In this document: piece after piece, positions 18,276-27,798 of the stretch
How the letters are laid out: each line of letters begins with the position of its first letter
Position numbering within the stretch: position 1 is the stretch's first letter
Source: Chloroflexota bacterium
GTDB lineage: Bacteria; Chloroflexota; Limnocylindria; Limnocylindrales; CSP1-4
Direction: 5' to 3'
Assembly (NCBI GenBank): GCA_021787395.1
Contig: JAJYLZ010000012.1
Coordinates: 1-64,000 of the forward strand
DNA: 64,000 bases
The notes under the pieces: model-generated
The model's input: the letters and a program-made list of their open reading frames with translations, nothing else
The model's database searches: none
Told to the model about the DNA's origin: nothing
Translations under genes and position numbers: made by a program

Positions 18276-20072
18276 GTGAGCAACTCCTCGATGATCGGCG
18301 CCAGCGCACTCATGGCGACTCGGCGCCGGACGCCGGCGCTCGACCAGCAGGGGCCAAACGTGGACGTTCGTCGCTTTCTGGCCATCACCCGCAAGTGGCT
18401 TCCGCTCCTGGTCGCCTGCACGGTGCTGGCGGCTGGCGCAGCCCTTGTCGTAAGCCAGCTCCAGCAGCGCACGTACGAGGCCAAGACCACCCTGATCGTG
18501 GGTCAGGCCCTCACCAGCGCCAACCCCGACTACACGGGGCTGCTGGCCTCCCAGCAGCTCTCCACGACCTACGCGGCCATCGCCACGACTCGGCCCCAGC
18601 TCCAGGCCGTGATCGACGAGCTGGGGCTGCCGACAACACCTGACGACCTCTCGCGGCGGGTTACCGCGGACACGTCGTCGGGCAGCACGCTGCTCGTCAT
18701 CTCGGTGAAGGACTCCGATGCGGCACGCGCCGCCGCCACCGCGAACGCCCTCGCTGATCGCCTCATCTCCAAGACCGCCTCGATCCAGGGGCGTCAGGCC
18801 GATATCCAGGCCGCGATCGACGCGGATCTCGCATCGACGCAGGACCAGATCACGACGACCCAGCAGCGCGTCACGGAGCTGGTCGGGAAGCCGAACCGGA
18901 CGGCTGCAGACGAGGCCGAGCTGTCCACGCTCGAGGGGCAGCTGGTGACGCTCCGCTCGACGTACTCCACGCTGCTCGGATTCTCGTCGGTCGGCTCCGC
19001 GAACCTGCTCTCGGTGATCGAGCCGGCCGTCGCGCCGACGGATGCCATCTCGCCCAAGCCGCTGCTCAATGTGCTTGTTGCCGCCGTGTTGGGCCTCCTC
19101 CTGGCGGCCGGCATCGCGCTCCTGGCGGAACTGCTCGACGAATCGGTGGGCGGCGTCGAGGAGGTGGAGCGGCTCACGGGCGCGAGCGTGCTCGCGAGCA
19201 TCAACCCGATCCGGGTGCATGAAAGTCAGCCCGAGGCCTTGTACCTCGCCGCGCTGACAGATCCCTGGTCCAGGGTCGTCGAGGCGTACCGCACGCTGCG
19301 CACGAACCTCGAGTTCGCCGGGGTGGATCGCCAGCCTCGGTCCATCCTGGTGACGAGCGCCCGGGAGGGCGAGGGGAAGACCGTGACGGCCACCAACCTC
19401 GCGAGTGTCTACGCCCTCGCCGGCCGACGCGTGCTGCTCATCGACGCGGACCTGCGGAGGCCGCGGATCCACGCAGCGGTCGGACTCCACAACGAGGTCG
19501 GCCTGACGTCGGCGCTGGTCGGCGACCGGCGAGACCTCGCCGAGCTGGCGCAGGCCACCCCGTCGGCCAACCTGGTCGTGCTCACCAGCGGAGCGCTGCC
19601 GCCCAACCCGGCCGAACTCCTTGGATCCCAGCGGATGCGCGACCTGATCGAGCGGGCAGTGGCAGAGTTCGACCTGGTGATCGTCGACGGCCCGCCGCTG
19701 GCCACCTTCGCCGATAGCGCCCTGCTCAGTTCGCTCCTGGACGCGGTCCTGTTCGTCGTGGACGCGGAACGCAGCAGGCGTCGCTCCGTCGAGGAGAACA
19801 TCGACCTGCTCCGGCGCGCTGGGGCTACTGTCCTGGGCGTTGTGCTGAACCGCGTCGGGCCGAGCACGCGGGTCGACGAGCGGGGCGGATACGGAGGTTA
19901 CGCCTTGGCCGACGTGCAGTCGGATGCCGCAGACGGCTTCGGGGCGCCCGAGGCTGTCGCGGCTGGCGCGTTGTCGCCGCAGCCACCGGCTGCTCCCCAC
20001 GGCAGCGCACGCGGCACCGTCGATGTGACGCCGGCGATGACGGCCCCAGCCCCGCCGCGCGGCCGATCCTAG
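18276..20072 (+). CDS. Wzz-type chain-length regulator fused to tyrosine autokinase (BY-kinase)
   Basis: This 598-residue protein opens the polysaccharide locus. The Wzz domain lies between two membrane helices (about 43-63 and 264-286). A cytoplasmic BY-kinase follows, with Walker A SAREGEGKT (361-369), Walker A' VLLIDADLRRP (386-396) and Walker B LVIVDGPP (467-474). The C-terminus has only two close tyrosines (GGYGGY, 539 and 542), fewer than the clusters of classic BY-kinases. Such proteins set polymer length and export with a Wzy polymerase. The GTG at 18276 was used; ATGs at 18291 and 18312 are alternatives. It converges with the next gene, overlapping it by 4 bp. Confidence 0.88.
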   Translation: MSNSSMIGASALMATRRRTPALDQQGPNVDVRRFLAITRKWLPLLVACTVLAAGAALVVSQLQQRTYEAKTTLIVGQALTSANPDYTGLLASQQLSTTYAAIATTRPQLQAVIDELGLPTTPDDLSRRVTADTSSGSTLLVISVKDSDAARAAATANALADRLISKTASIQGRQADIQAAIDADLASTQDQITTTQQRVTELVGKPNRTAADEAELSTLEGQLVTLRSTYSTLLGFSSVGSANLLSVIEPAVAPTDAISPKPLLNVLVAAVLGLLLAAGIALLAELLDESVGGVEEVERLTGASVLASINPIRVHESQPEALYLAALTDPWSRVVEAYRTLRTNLEFAGVDRQPRSILVTSAREGEGKTVTATNLASVYALAGRRVLLIDADLRRPRIHAAVGLHNEVGLTSALVGDRRDLAELAQATPSANLVVLTSGALPPNPAELLGSQRMRDLIERAVAEFDLVIVDGPPLATFADSALLSSLLDAVLFVVDAERSRRRSVEENIDLLRRAGATVLGVVLNRVGPSTRVDERGGYGGYALADVQSDAADGFGAPEAVAAGALSPQPPAAPHGSARGTVDVTPAMTAPAPPRGRS

Positions 20073-21412
20073 GAGCGGTGGGGCGCACAGCCCCGGTCCT
20101 GTGACCCCGTCTCGACGAGGTCCGCAAGGGTGGCCCCGAGCTGATCGAAGTTGTGCTCCCGATCGACGAAGTCGCGGCCGGCCCGGCCCATCGCGGCGCG
20201 CGCTTCCGGCGACAGTGCCGCCACGTCCAGGAAGGCCGTCGCCATGGCCCCCGGATCGTCGGGCTTGGTCGTGACTCCCGCCCCGGTTGAAGCGACCGGG
20301 TCGTAGGCGGCGTCACAGGCGAAGATCACGGGGCGCTCGGCCGCCATGTACTCGAACAGCTTGTTGAAGCTGACGCCGTACTTGTAGACCGGCGTGTACG
20401 TCGTGTGAACCACGGCCGCGTCAAGGGCGCGGAGCACAGCGGGCACGAACGGTTTCGGGACCGGCGGGCAGACGCTGACAGCGGCATGACCGGCGGCACG
20501 CTGCTCGACGAGTCGGCCTTCGGGGCCCTGGCCGATCAGCACCACCCCGATGCGGCCCGGCTGGCGCCGGTCCGCCTCCACCGCGGCCTCCGCGATCAGG
20601 TCCGCCCGGTTGACCCGCCCGAACGCCCCGAGGTACCCGACCACGAGGCGGCCGTCGCGCCGCATCCGCGCGATCTCGTCCATGGCGCTTGTCACGGCTG
20701 CTGGCGCCCCAGACGTCATCGCGCCCTCGCCGTACGCGGCGAGGTCGGCGCCATTGGGGAGATACACGACGTGGCCCGTTGGCAGGCCCTGCGCCTCGAG
20801 ATAGTCGCGGATGCCGGGGAGCAGGGTGATCACGGTCGATGCCCGCCGGACCAGGAACGCCTCGATCGCCCGCAGCAGGCGCTCCCCTGGCGAACCCATC
20901 CGGAGCGCCCCGAGGTCGACCAGGGTCTGCGGCCACAGGTCGCGGATTTCGAACGCGAACGCGGCCCGCCGCAGGCGGGCCGCGAGCCATCCCCCCAGCG
21001 CCGCGAACGGGTCAACTGTCGAGCCGACCACGAAGCCCGGCCGCGGCTCCCGGGCCTGCGCCACCACGAACACGAGCAGGAAGGAGAGCATGTTGAGGTC
21101 TCGGCGCCAGGTGTTGCCCCGATACGGCAGGGTCCGGACCCAGACGAACCGAACGCCCTGATACCACTCGCCCCGGGCCAGCTGGTGGCCCTTGAGGCGG
21201 CGATCTTGACCGCTGTTGTGCCCGAAGCTGGCGGCGAAGATGGTCACACGGTGGCCTCTTGCGACGAGCCGCCGGGCGAGCTCGAAGTGGCGCGTGCCAG
21301 CCGGCGAGTCCGGCCCCGACGCATAGTGGTTGACGATCCAGACCTGGCGGACGGCGCCAGGTCGCCGGGGGGCATCCGCGGCTGGGCGCGCCGAGCGCCT
21401 CCCCTCAGACAT
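20069..21412 (-). CDS. Glycosyltransferase family 4 (WbuB-like)
   Basis: ATG at 21412 gives 447 residues and overlaps the flippase stop by 8 bp, indicating translational coupling; the open frame to 21499 would lie inside the flippase gene. The N-terminal domain begins VWIVNHYASGPDSPAGTRH and keeps the FEIRDLWPQ motif typical of WbuB/GT4 enzymes. The C-terminal nucleotide-sugar domain has VVGYLGAFGRVNRAD and the family signature around KLFEYMAAERPVI. It would add a sugar from a nucleotide donor to the lipid-linked repeat unit in the cytoplasm. Donor and acceptor are unknown. Confidence 0.87.
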   Translation of the reverse strand: MSEGRRSARPAADAPRRPGAVRQVWIVNHYASGPDSPAGTRHFELARRLVARGHRVTIFAASFGHNSGQDRRLKGHQLARGEWYQGVRFVWVRTLPYRGNTWRRDLNMLSFLLVFVVAQAREPRPGFVVGSTVDPFAALGGWLAARLRRAAFAFEIRDLWPQTLVDLGALRMGSPGERLLRAIEAFLVRRASTVITLLPGIRDYLEAQGLPTGHVVYLPNGADLAAYGEGAMTSGAPAAVTSAMDEIARMRRDGRLVVGYLGAFGRVNRADLIAEAAVEADRRQPGRIGVVLIGQGPEGRLVEQRAAGHAAVSVCPPVPKPFVPAVLRALDAAVVHTTYTPVYKYGVSFNKLFEYMAAERPVIFACDAAYDPVASTGAGVTTKPDDPGAMATAFLDVAALSPEARAAMGRAGRDFVDREHNFDQLGATLADLVETGSQDRGCAPHRS

Positions 21413-22745
21413 CAGCGATCGTCTGTTCTGCGTCCGGCGAACGACCGAACCGCGCCGCATGGCGGTTGATCGCCCACCACATGATGACGCCGTACCCAAG
21501 GTACGCCACCGCCCCGCCGACGCTGAGCATCATCACGGCGCCCGTGGCGTCGAACCCCAGTGCCGCGGCAAGCGGCACCGACCCACCAAGGCAGACCAGC
21601 CGCACGATCTCTCGGATGAGCTGGAGGTCCATTCGCTCAACTGCGTAGAGCCCGTCCCCGGTGGCGGTGGTCACGAAGGTGATCAGGTACATCGGGGCGA
21701 GGATGGCGATGTACAGGCCGACCTGATTCCAGGCGCCGCCGAACACCGGGCCTGCGACCAGCGGCGCCGCGATCATGAGGAGGATCGTCGGGGCGATGCC
21801 GAGCCGGGCGAGCGACACCGTCGTGCGGAGGAACAGGGTCCGGACAGCCCGAGCGTCGGATCGGGCATCGCGCGCAGCCTCGGCCAGGAAGACCTGGCCG
21901 ACGGCCGAGGCGATCAGGGTGAGCGGGATGGACGTAATCCGCTGCGCCAGCGCGTAGAGCCCGCCCGTGTCCACCCCGTACAGGAGGACAAGCAGCAGGG
22001 TCGGCGCCTGGAGGCCGACCGTGTTGAGGATCGCGGATGGAGTGGACAGCAGGGCGATTGAGCGGTAGCGGCTCGCCACGCGGCGCATGCCGGCGCGGCT
22101 GACCTGCCGGAACTCGCTGGCATGCGTGCGCCAGGCGCTCCGGGCGAGGCGGGAGGCCCCGGCGAATCTGCTCAGGACCGCTCCAGCGAGCAGGCCCGTC
22201 GCCCCAATGCCGGCGATGCCGAGTCCCGTCTGGACAACAACCAGTGCGATCGCCTGCGACATCCGCATCGATGCGATGGAGGCGAAGTCCTTCGTGCGAA
22301 CGGCCCAGTTGCCCAGGCTTGACACGACTCCACCGCCGAACTGGCCGACGGCGATCAGCAAGATGGGGGCCCCGAGGGCACTGCCGCCCAGCAGGATGAG
22401 GAGTCTGTCACCGACGAGCCATAGCACGACCACCGACACGACGCTCAGGAGTGCCGCCAGGAGCAGCGTCAGCCCCAGAACATTCGCCGCTTCCACATCG
22501 TCCTGGGGCAGCGGGACCGCGAACTCCAGCCGGAGGCAGGTGATCGACATCAGGATGGCCATGATGGAGTTTGCGACCGAGAACAGGCCGAAGTCCGCCG
22601 GGGCGTACAGCCGGGTCAGCACTGGGGCAGTCGCGACGACGATCACCTGCGACATGCCGGTCCCGATCACCAGGGTCAGCACGTTGCGCCCGAATGAGCC
22701 GCCCCGCCAGCGTGAGCGCGCAACGCCCACAACTCTGGCTAGCAT
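21405..22745 (-). CDS. Wzx-like polysaccharide flippase
   Basis: This 446-residue integral membrane protein has about 12-14 predicted hydrophobic segments. It opens with the RNVLTLVIGTGMSQVIVVATA helix common to O-antigen/polysaccharide transporters of the MOP superfamily. It would flip undecaprenyl-linked repeat units across the membrane. It is the first gene of a leftward pair and overlaps the GT4 gene by 8 bp. A 290-bp divergent region separates it from the polymerase gene. Confidence 0.87.
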   Translation of the reverse strand: MLARVVGVARSRWRGGSFGRNVLTLVIGTGMSQVIVVATAPVLTRLYAPADFGLFSVANSIMAILMSITCLRLEFAVPLPQDDVEAANVLGLTLLLAALLSVVSVVVLWLVGDRLLILLGGSALGAPILLIAVGQFGGGVVSSLGNWAVRTKDFASIASMRMSQAIALVVVQTGLGIAGIGATGLLAGAVLSRFAGASRLARSAWRTHASEFRQVSRAGMRRVASRYRSIALLSTPSAILNTVGLQAPTLLLVLLYGVDTGGLYALAQRITSIPLTLIASAVGQVFLAEAARDARSDARAVRTLFLRTTVSLARLGIAPTILLMIAAPLVAGPVFGGAWNQVGLYIAILAPMYLITFVTTATGDGLYAVERMDLQLIREIVRLVCLGGSVPLAAALGFDATGAVMMLSVGGAVAYLGYGVIMWWAINRHAARFGRSPDAEQTIADV

Positions 22746-22921
22746 CGTCTGATCGACCGACCCGGCGGGCTGGGTCGGGACGGTTCGTGTGCATGCAAGC
22801 TCGCCGCCGGGGCTGACTCGCGCCCAGGGCCCGCCTCACCCACCCTATCCCCCTCGCTGCGCCGAGTCGTCCGCATGGCGGATATCCAACAGGTGTGCGA
22901 CATGATACGGTCGGAAGATCC

Positions 22922-22937
22922 GGCCACGCTCGTGGCC
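22922..22937. promoter_or_regulatory. 16-bp palindrome in flippase/polymerase divergent region
   Basis: GGCCACGCTCGTGGCC has perfect 7-bp arms and a CT centre. It lies about 100 bp before the polymerase GTG and about 180 bp from the flippase start. It is a possible operator or transcript hairpin. Confidence 0.35.
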
Positions 22938-23035
22938 TGACGTGCTTGCGACGTGCCGGAGCCATCGATGACGCGTACTGAGCCAGCCCGGCATCGACCG
23001 GCCGTCGGCGCCCATCCCCACCGCGAGCCCGGCTT

Positions 23036-24532
23036 GTGAACCTGGTCGCTGCGGCGAGGCCCGTGCCCTCCAGATGGGTCGGCCTCGTTCCCCTCACCGC
23101 CGTGCTTGCCGGGATCGCCGTGGCCGTCGCCGGCCCGGCCGTCGCGCTGATCGCGGTCGGCGGAGCCGTTGCGGTCGTGGCGATGGTGCGCGCGCCGGGC
23201 ATCGTGCTCGCGGCATACCTGCTGATCCCGTTCTACAAGGGCGCCCTCGACCCGTACCTGCCATTCGACATCACCATGGTTCTCGCAGCGGCGAACGGCG
23301 CCCAGGCGATTGCCCTGGTGGCGTCGAGGCGCTCGTTCCGGACCTCGCGCCTGGGGTTGGCGCTCTGGGTCGCCCTGGCTGTGCTCGTCCTGGCAGGAGC
23401 CACCTACGCCCCTGACCAGTCACTCGCGCTCGGCAAGGCCATCACCTACTGGGTCCTCGTCCTGGCGGCGATCACCCCGGCAGCGATCCGGGTCGGGACG
23501 GACCTCCGCTGGGTCCGGCAGCTGCTGTATGCATGCTTCGTCATTGGGGTGGTCACGGTCCTGGTCGGGTTGGGTCAACTGTCGGCCAGCACGCGGCTGA
23601 CGGTGCTCGGCATGAACACGATCCAGGTCGCGCGTGCCGCGCTGCTCGCGCCCGTGGTCGGCATCGCCCTGATCGTCCCCCAGCGCCGACTCGTGCTGAC
23701 CGTCCTCGTGACGCTGATGGTCCCGCTGTCCATCGTCGTTGCGCTCGCGTCCGGATCCCGCGGTCCGATCCTGATGCTCCTCGCGCTGGCGCTGATCGGC
23801 GGTGCCCAGCACATCGCGAGCCAGCGGTCACGTGCCTGGCGCCCGATCGTCGGTGCGATCGCGCTCGCGCTGCTTTCGATCGCCGTCTTCGCGATGGTCT
23901 CGGCGGACCTGCCTGCGGCAGCCCTAGGGCGATTCGGCAGCCTGGCGAACTTCCTCTCGGGAAGCGGGTCGACGGGCGGCGTGGCAGGCGCCGAGACGTC
24001 GGCTGCCGCGAGGGTGAGCTTCGCCGGGTTCGCCCTGGAGATGTTCATGAACAGTCCGCTCGTGGGAGCCGGAACCGCCGGCTTCCAGGCGCTCTTCCAG
24101 GGCCTCCACGGGGCGGATGCCGCTGCCTACCCGCACAACGCGCTGGTTCAGGTGGCTGCGGAGTACGGCCTGGTCGGCCTCGCGGTGTTCCTCGGCGTGG
24201 TGCTGGCGGCGTTCACGAGGCGTCTGCCGGGCGGCTCGACGACGCGGGCGCTCTGGGCGTTGGCTACGTTCTTCGCGCTGAACGCGCTGGTGAGCGGCGA
24301 CATCTTCACCGGCCGCGAGACCCTCGGACTCATCCTCCTGCTCCTGGTGGTGAGCGATTCGGGCACAGCCGAGACGGGAGCGAGGGTGAGCCCTGGCCCC
24401 GTCATTGGCCCGCCGCGATCTCCGCGTAGAGCTCAAGCAGCCGGGATGACTCACGCTCCCAGTTCCATCGCTCGTGGGCGGCGTCCAGACAGGCTCGACG
24501 GAGCAGCTCCCGCTCCGGAGCCGAGTGGTTGA
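23036..24532 (+). CDS. O-antigen polymerase/ligase (Wzy/WaaL family)
   Basis: GTG at 23036 gives 498 residues with about 10-12 hydrophobic helices. The large periplasmic loop carries the family signature near YPHNALVQVAAEYGLVGLAV (about 363-382). The protein would polymerise lipid-linked repeat units or ligate the chain to an acceptor; the two activities cannot be separated by sequence. The last 44 residues are hydrophilic, Arg/Pro-rich and encoded antisense to the 3' end of the convergent glycosyltransferase (131-bp overlap), so the functional protein may effectively end near the LILLLLVVSDS helix. Confidence 0.83.
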   Translation: MNLVAAARPVPSRWVGLVPLTAVLAGIAVAVAGPAVALIAVGGAVAVVAMVRAPGIVLAAYLLIPFYKGALDPYLPFDITMVLAAANGAQAIALVASRRSFRTSRLGLALWVALAVLVLAGATYAPDQSLALGKAITYWVLVLAAITPAAIRVGTDLRWVRQLLYACFVIGVVTVLVGLGQLSASTRLTVLGMNTIQVARAALLAPVVGIALIVPQRRLVLTVLVTLMVPLSIVVALASGSRGPILMLLALALIGGAQHIASQRSRAWRPIVGAIALALLSIAVFAMVSADLPAAALGRFGSLANFLSGSGSTGGVAGAETSAAARVSFAGFALEMFMNSPLVGAGTAGFQALFQGLHGADAAAYPHNALVQVAAEYGLVGLAVFLGVVLAAFTRRLPGGSTTRALWALATFFALNALVSGDIFTGRETLGLILLLLVVSDSGTAETGARVSPGPVIGPPRSPRRAQAAGMTHAPSSIARGRRPDRLDGAAPAPEPSG

Positions 24533-25670
24533 GGACCGCGAGCACGGCGGCAGCGAGCGAGGCGGGATCGGCGGGATTGCAGACGCCCCCCAAGGCGCCT
24601 GAGGGGTCCTCCAGGACGACGCGGCGCATGACCGGGAAGTCACTCACGACGACCGGGACTCCCGCTGCGAGGCTCTCCCAGAGCTTGTTGGGACTGCACA
24701 GGTAGTGGTTGAGGGTCGTGTGCTGGAGCGCGATGACGTCGACGTCGGCACCGGCGATCCAGGGAAGCAGTTCGCCCGGCGGCACGGCCGGGAGAACGTG
24801 GAGCCGGCCCCCGAAGCGGCCCTGCGTCGCCGTCTCGGCAAGCGCAGCGCTCAGCGGACCGAAGCCGAGCAGGGCAACGTGGACCGAGTCCATCCCGGGC
24901 TGATCCATCGCCTCGAGCAACTCCTCGATGCCGCGCGTCTTCGACAGGAGGCCGTGGTACAGGACCAGCGGGACGCCCTCGTCGATGCCCACAGCGTCGC
25001 GCAGCAGCCGGCGGCTCCCGGCAGGGGGACTCCAGCGAGGAGGGCAGTTTCGGACCAGCACGACGCGTCGGGGGCGCGTGCGCGTCGCGAGGACTTCTGC
25101 GTACCCCTCGTTGACCGTCACCAGGGCAACGGCCCGCTGTGTGAGCAGCCGCTCGTACATGGACAGCATCCGACGGGCGGGACCCGGGAGGCGGGCGCCG
25201 CTCCCCGTCTCGAGGAAGATCTCGTGGCTGTCGTACACCAGGCGAGTCGGCTTCCGTGCCAGGGGGCCGACGGCGAGCAGGCCCGTCAAGTCGTGGGCGT
25301 GCCAGACGTCAACCTCGCCCGCTGCGCGCACGGCCCAGCGGCCCCATGCGCGAACGGTTCGTGCATACCCGACGACCCAGCGGACGCGCGACGTCAGCTT
25401 GGCCAGGGGGGACGCAGCGGCCCCGGCGAGGAACGGGCTGCTCCGGTCTGGCAGGACCGCCCAGCCGCCGGGCCGGCGCGCGACCACACGGAATGGCGCA
25501 TCCGCAGGGACCTGACCCCCAAGACAGTAGACCGTGACATCGTGGCCGCTCTCGGCCAGCGTGGTCGCCTCGCGGATCACGCGGCTGTCGAAGCTGATGT
25601 CGCTGTACAGGGCCATCGCGATCCGCAGACGGGCCGGGCTCCCGGCGCCGTCCCCTCGCGTGTGAACCAT
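24402..25670 (-). CDS. Glycosyltransferase family 4
   Basis: This 422-residue GT-B enzyme begins with IAMALYSDISFDSRVIREA, a common GT4 N-terminal pattern in capsule clusters. Further motifs are VWHAHDLTG and LVYDSHEIF, with a C-terminal donor domain containing PLVLYHGLLSKTRGIEELLE and LCSPNKLWESLAAGVPVVVS. It would act in repeat-unit assembly. Its ATG shares one base with the stop of the upstream deacetylase (TGATG), so the two are translationally coupled. Its 3' end overlaps the convergent polymerase gene by 131 bp. Confidence 0.88.
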   Translation of the reverse strand: MVHTRGDGAGSPARLRIAMALYSDISFDSRVIREATTLAESGHDVTVYCLGGQVPADAPFRVVARRPGGWAVLPDRSSPFLAGAAASPLAKLTSRVRWVVGYARTVRAWGRWAVRAAGEVDVWHAHDLTGLLAVGPLARKPTRLVYDSHEIFLETGSGARLPGPARRMLSMYERLLTQRAVALVTVNEGYAEVLATRTRPRRVVLVRNCPPRWSPPAGSRRLLRDAVGIDEGVPLVLYHGLLSKTRGIEELLEAMDQPGMDSVHVALLGFGPLSAALAETATQGRFGGRLHVLPAVPPGELLPWIAGADVDVIALQHTTLNHYLCSPNKLWESLAAGVPVVVSDFPVMRRVVLEDPSGALGGVCNPADPASLAAAVLAVLNHSAPERELLRRACLDAAHERWNWERESSRLLELYAEIAAGQ

Positions 25671-26518
25671 CAGGCGGACCTCCAGGCTTCCGCACGCATC
25701 GTCGCGAGCTCCCGGTAGGACACGAGTCGGCCCAACTCCGGCAGGCGGTCGCGAACCTCGTCAAGCGGCCACTCCGGGTGCCCCCGATCGATGATCCGCC
25801 CACCCCCGTCGAAGGCCGGGTGCACCATCACCTCCAGCGGCCTACGCGGCGCCTTGAGGGTGGCGATGTCGGCGACCGAGCCGAACTCGGAGGTGAGCGC
25901 CAGACCCGCCCTGGCGAACCGCGCGTTCACCGCAGCCTTGTAGACGCGCTTGGTGACGCCGATCCCGGAACCGCAGGTTCGACTCAGCCGAATCGCCGGG
26001 ATTTCAAAGCGGCGCGCAAGAGCGATGACGATCGCGGCGATCGGCCACTGGGTGTGCACATGGTGATGGCTGTCCAGGTGGGCGGGCCGGATGCCGGCAG
26101 CGATCACGGCCTGGATCTGGGCTGCCAGCTCGGCCGCGATCGCTTGAGCCTCCCGCTGACGAAGCACCCAGACCGTCGTGCCGCGGCGTCGGAGCACACC
26201 CTCCCCGGTGACGAGCGCAGGGAGGCGCCGGATGGCTTCGGAGCAGGGCGACCCCTCGGTCAGCGACAGGTGAACCCCAATCCGATCGCTGAGCCCCCGC
26301 GCCAATACAGCCTGGCACGCCTCATCGAAGGCCGGCATCGTAGCCATGATCGTGGCACTGGAGACCAGCCCCAGTTCGAGCGCGCTCAGGATGGCGTGGT
26401 TGACGGCGGGGGACATGCCCAGATCGTCCGCGTTGATCACAACCGGAGGCTGCTGCCTCCCCTCGATCGACACCCCGACCCCCTCTGCCTGCCCGTCGAT
26501 CCCTCTCCGCCGGATCAT
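25670..26518 (-). CDS. YdjC/ChbG-family carbohydrate deacetylase
   Basis: This 282-residue protein has the metal-binding signatures of the YdjC family: INADDLG (Asp31-Asp32) near the start and HLDSHHHVH at about 147-155. Members deacetylate N-acetylated sugars such as chitooligosaccharides. Between a glycosyltransferase and exported proteins it may deacetylate a repeat-unit sugar or precursor. It is the first gene of a coupled pair with the downstream GT4. The first 24 residues before VVINADDLG are longer than usual, so a start inside them is possible. Confidence 0.85.
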   Translation of the reverse strand: MIRRRGIDGQAEGVGVSIEGRQQPPVVINADDLGMSPAVNHAILSALELGLVSSATIMATMPAFDEACQAVLARGLSDRIGVHLSLTEGSPCSEAIRRLPALVTGEGVLRRRGTTVWVLRQREAQAIAAELAAQIQAVIAAGIRPAHLDSHHHVHTQWPIAAIVIALARRFEIPAIRLSRTCGSGIGVTKRVYKAAVNARFARAGLALTSEFGSVADIATLKAPRRPLEVMVHPAFDGGGRIIDRGHPEWPLDEVRDRLPELGRLVSYRELATMRAEAWRSA

Positions 26519-26610
26519 CGGCCAGCGGGACCAACGATCTCGGGGCGCCGCCGTGACGACGATCCAGCCACACTAGCACCTGGTCGCGCCCCCCGGGTCG
26601 CTGCGCCGGA

Positions 26611-27798
26611 TCACTGGAAATAGAACTGGAGATCTCCCTGGTCGAGTGGGCCTCGCCAGCCCGGATCGAAGGCGACCCACCCCGAGCCCGGGTTGTACTG
26701 GGCGGAGCCGTCTGCGAACCAAGTGGACGGAGCGTATCCGTAGTCCACTCCCTTGCGCAGCACGAAGACCCCGTATGTCGTGTCCTCCGGTGCCGACAGC
26801 ACCAGATGGTAGGAACGGCCGGCCTCGAGGGTGACCGGAGACGTGAAGCGCAGGGTTGCCCACGTGGGGTGCTCACCGTCCGTGATCGCCTGGGCCGCGA
26901 TGTCGCCCTGTACGAGAAGTCCGCCGTCGGCGGTCTCGACTCGGACATGGAGCGGGCTCGAGCCGAGCAGCCTGCGGAGGCGGATCGACACTGAGGCGAC
27001 CCTGCGGCCGGCGTCGCGGACGGTGAACGATTCACGCGCGGACCTGCTGCCCGAGATGGGCTTCTCGGCGTCGTACCAGACCTCCATGTAGCCCATCCCG
27101 CTCATGGATCCGTCTGCGTATTCGAGCCCGAGAATGGGCGTGGTCGTCCCTTGTCCGGGTCCACGCTCGGCCGACCAGGCGCCGTCGCCGACCCTGACGA
27201 GGTTCGCCCAGTCGAGATTGGCGTAGGCGGGCTGCCAAGGAGCCGTCTCCTGATAGGCGAACAGGCCGTCGAGCGAGACGTAGTTGCTGACCGGATGAGC
27301 ATCGACGTTCCGGAAGACGATGTGGTAGAGGGCGCCCGCGGTGAGCTTGGCAGCCGGTGCGAAGGCGTAGCGGTTGCCCGCGCCAGTCACCGGGCGGTCA
27401 ACCGTTGTCGAGGCGAGCGGGATGCCGGAAGGGGCGTGGGCTGGCGAGCCGTCGTCAGGCTCAACGGTGATCTGTACCGACCCTCCGGTCCCCGCTCCGT
27501 AGCCGGGGTGGGTGGCGTCGATGATGTACACCCGGACCGCCACGAGCTCCCCACTCGTCGCAGCCCTGAAGCGATACGACACCTCCTGCCCGAACGGCCC
27601 GCCCACGGGGGTGTTGTTGAGGTTGTCCGCGGCGATGGCCGGACCGTAGATCCCCTCGACCACCGGAGCCCGAGCCGGCGTGGACCCGGCGAGGACAAGG
27701 CCGATGCAGGCGACCGCGCCGAGCAGGACGAGGCCCACGAGCGCCGCCAGCCGTCGACGCCGAGTGCGGGCGGACTGAGGCGATCCGCCGCTGGTCAC
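26611..27798 (-). CDS. Exported beta-rich protein, paralogue of the 28112-29710 product
   Basis: This 395-residue protein has an N-terminal signal/anchor (RRRRLAALVGLVLLGAVACI) and two beta-rich parts. The first part (about 48-240) starts GIYGPAIAADNLNNTPVGGP and contains FRNVDAHPVSNYVSLDGLF. The second ends in GDLQFYFQ. The same order and the ending GDLQFYLQ recur in the neighbouring gene, so this is a local tandem family. I do not recognise a named domain. Position within the polysaccharide locus suggests a surface or matrix protein. Confidence 0.75.
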   Translation of the reverse strand: MTSGGSPQSARTRRRRLAALVGLVLLGAVACIGLVLAGSTPARAPVVEGIYGPAIAADNLNNTPVGGPFGQEVSYRFRAATSGELVAVRVYIIDATHPGYGAGTGGSVQITVEPDDGSPAHAPSGIPLASTTVDRPVTGAGNRYAFAPAAKLTAGALYHIVFRNVDAHPVSNYVSLDGLFAYQETAPWQPAYANLDWANLVRVGDGAWSAERGPGQGTTTPILGLEYADGSMSGMGYMEVWYDAEKPISGSRSARESFTVRDAGRRVASVSIRLRRLLGSSPLHVRVETADGGLLVQGDIAAQAITDGEHPTWATLRFTSPVTLEAGRSYHLVLSAPEDTTYGVFVLRKGVDYGYAPSTWFADGSAQYNPGSGWVAFDPGWRGPLDQGDLQFYFQ

